Shown here: positions 63,639-64,000 of the stretch, piece by piece
How the letters are laid out: every line of letters begins with the position of its first letter
Position numbering within the stretch: the first letter of the stretch is position 1
Assembly (NCBI RefSeq): GCF_900188125.1
Contig: NZ_FZOW01000009.1
Span: 124,001-188,000, forward strand
Source of the DNA: Rhodococcoides kyotonense
Lineage (GTDB): Bacteria; Actinomycetota; Actinomycetes; Mycobacteriales; Mycobacteriaceae
DNA length: 64,000 nt
Reading direction: 5' to 3'
Notes under the pieces: model-generated
What the model saw: only the letters and a program-made list of their open reading frames with translations
Database searches by the model: none
Told to the model about the DNA's origin: nothing
Translations under genes and position numbers: made by a program

Positions 63639-64000
63639 TCAGTGGAAGTAGGCGACGATCGAGTCCGCGACGCAGGCAGGCTTGTCCTGCCCGGCGAGCT
63701 CGAAAGTCTCGGTGATGGTGAACCGTTGTCCGCCGTCGATCGGCGCGGCCGAGGTAAGGGTGGCTCGCATTCTGAGCTGTGAATCCACCCGAACGGGTGT
63801 GAGGAACCGAACCCGCTCGAACCCATAGTTGAGGCCGAGCGAGTGGCCGTTCATCGTGAAGATCTCGTATAGGAACTTCGGTCCGAGCGACAGCGTGTAG
63901 AGGCCGTGCGCGATCGTGCCCCCGAATCCGGCCGCGCGGCCGCGCTCGGGGTCGAGATGAATACGCTCGAAGTCGTCTGTCGACGCTCCGAACGCCGTGA
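63639..64000 (-). CDS. MaoC-like hydratase, C-terminal part (gene continues beyond the window)
   Basis: At least 120 residues in an open frame that runs off the right edge. The hot-dog-fold signature of (R)-specific enoyl-CoA hydratases is seen: DDFERIHLDPERGRAAGFGGTIAHGLYTLSL, with catalytic Asp and His (H-x-D-P; IAHG). The end reads TFELAGQDKPACVADSIVAYFH. The gene's start lies outside the window. It is 22 nt upstream of the quinone oxidoreductase gene on the same strand. Confidence 0.85.
   Translation of the reverse strand, partial: TAFGASTDDFERIHLDPERGRAAGFGGTIAHGLYTLSLGPKFLYEIFTMNGHSLGLNYGFERVRFLTPVRVDSQLRMRATLTSAAPIDGGQRFTITETFELAGQDKPACVADSIVAYFH

Overview
The window is high-GC DNA with dense, overlapping operons (many ATGA/GTGA stop-start overlaps), frequent GTG starts, an Rv1733c-family membrane protein, and many CoA-ligase, SDR, P450 and regulator genes. 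This fits a mycolic-acid actinobacterium of the Rhodococcus/Nocardia type; the genus is inferred from gene content only. No rRNA, tRNA, CRISPR array, transposase or phage gene was seen.

Layout. 1-7.9 kb is mostly housekeeping or accessory: a hemerythrin fragment, an Rv1733c-like protein, NADP-isocitrate dehydrogenase, a small membrane protein divergent from a TetR regulator, an AmpG-like MFS transporter, a TerD-domain protein fused to a nuclease-like domain, and a K+ channel. 7.9-24.5 kb is a catabolic island built around an IclR regulator. It holds a TIM-barrel isomerase, a six-gene operon (hyuA-hyuB-SDR-acyl-CoA dehydrogenase-aminotransferase-RidA), a MenB/BadI-like crotonase, a NitT/TauT-type ABC importer and a CoA ligase. 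A similar sequence motif precedes both minus-strand operons. 24.7-33 kb holds cinA and a branched-chain amino-acid module (valine/leucine dehydrogenase, Lrp regulator, complete E1alpha-E1beta-E2-E3 complex). 33-37.8 kb holds a GbsR-type regulator facing a GMC oxidoreductase-aldehyde dehydrogenase-M20 amidohydrolase operon. About 0.9 kb without a recognisable gene follows.

38.7-52 kb is the most unusual part. A PaaX-type regulator, a CoA ligase, an SDR-fold protein without its catalytic Tyr/Lys and an MHS-type transporter form one operon. It is divergent from a three-gene 2-hydroxyacyl-CoA dehydratase/benzoyl-CoA reductase-type system (two [4Fe-4S] subunits plus an ATP-dependent activase). Next come a zinc allyl/aryl-alcohol dehydrogenase, an AttH/CrtC-like protein and acetoacetyl-CoA synthetase. 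52-57.4 kb carries a ferredoxin reductase and a P450 resembling CYP108 (P450terp), a divergent 2Fe-2S ferredoxin, and two coupled GAF/LuxR regulators. The right end has an LLM-class oxidoreductase, a PucR-type regulator, two SDRs, an aminoglycoside-phosphotransferase-fold kinase, a quinone oxidoreductase and a partial MaoC hydratase.

Working model (inference): the window is a set of peripheral catabolic operons for cyclic, terpenoid or aromatic acids. Each has its own CoA ligase or oxygenase and regulator, and they feed acetyl-CoA, acetoacetate and acyl-CoA into central metabolism. The oxygen-sensitive dehydratase/reductase chemistry beside oxygen-dependent P450 genes is the main point worth following.
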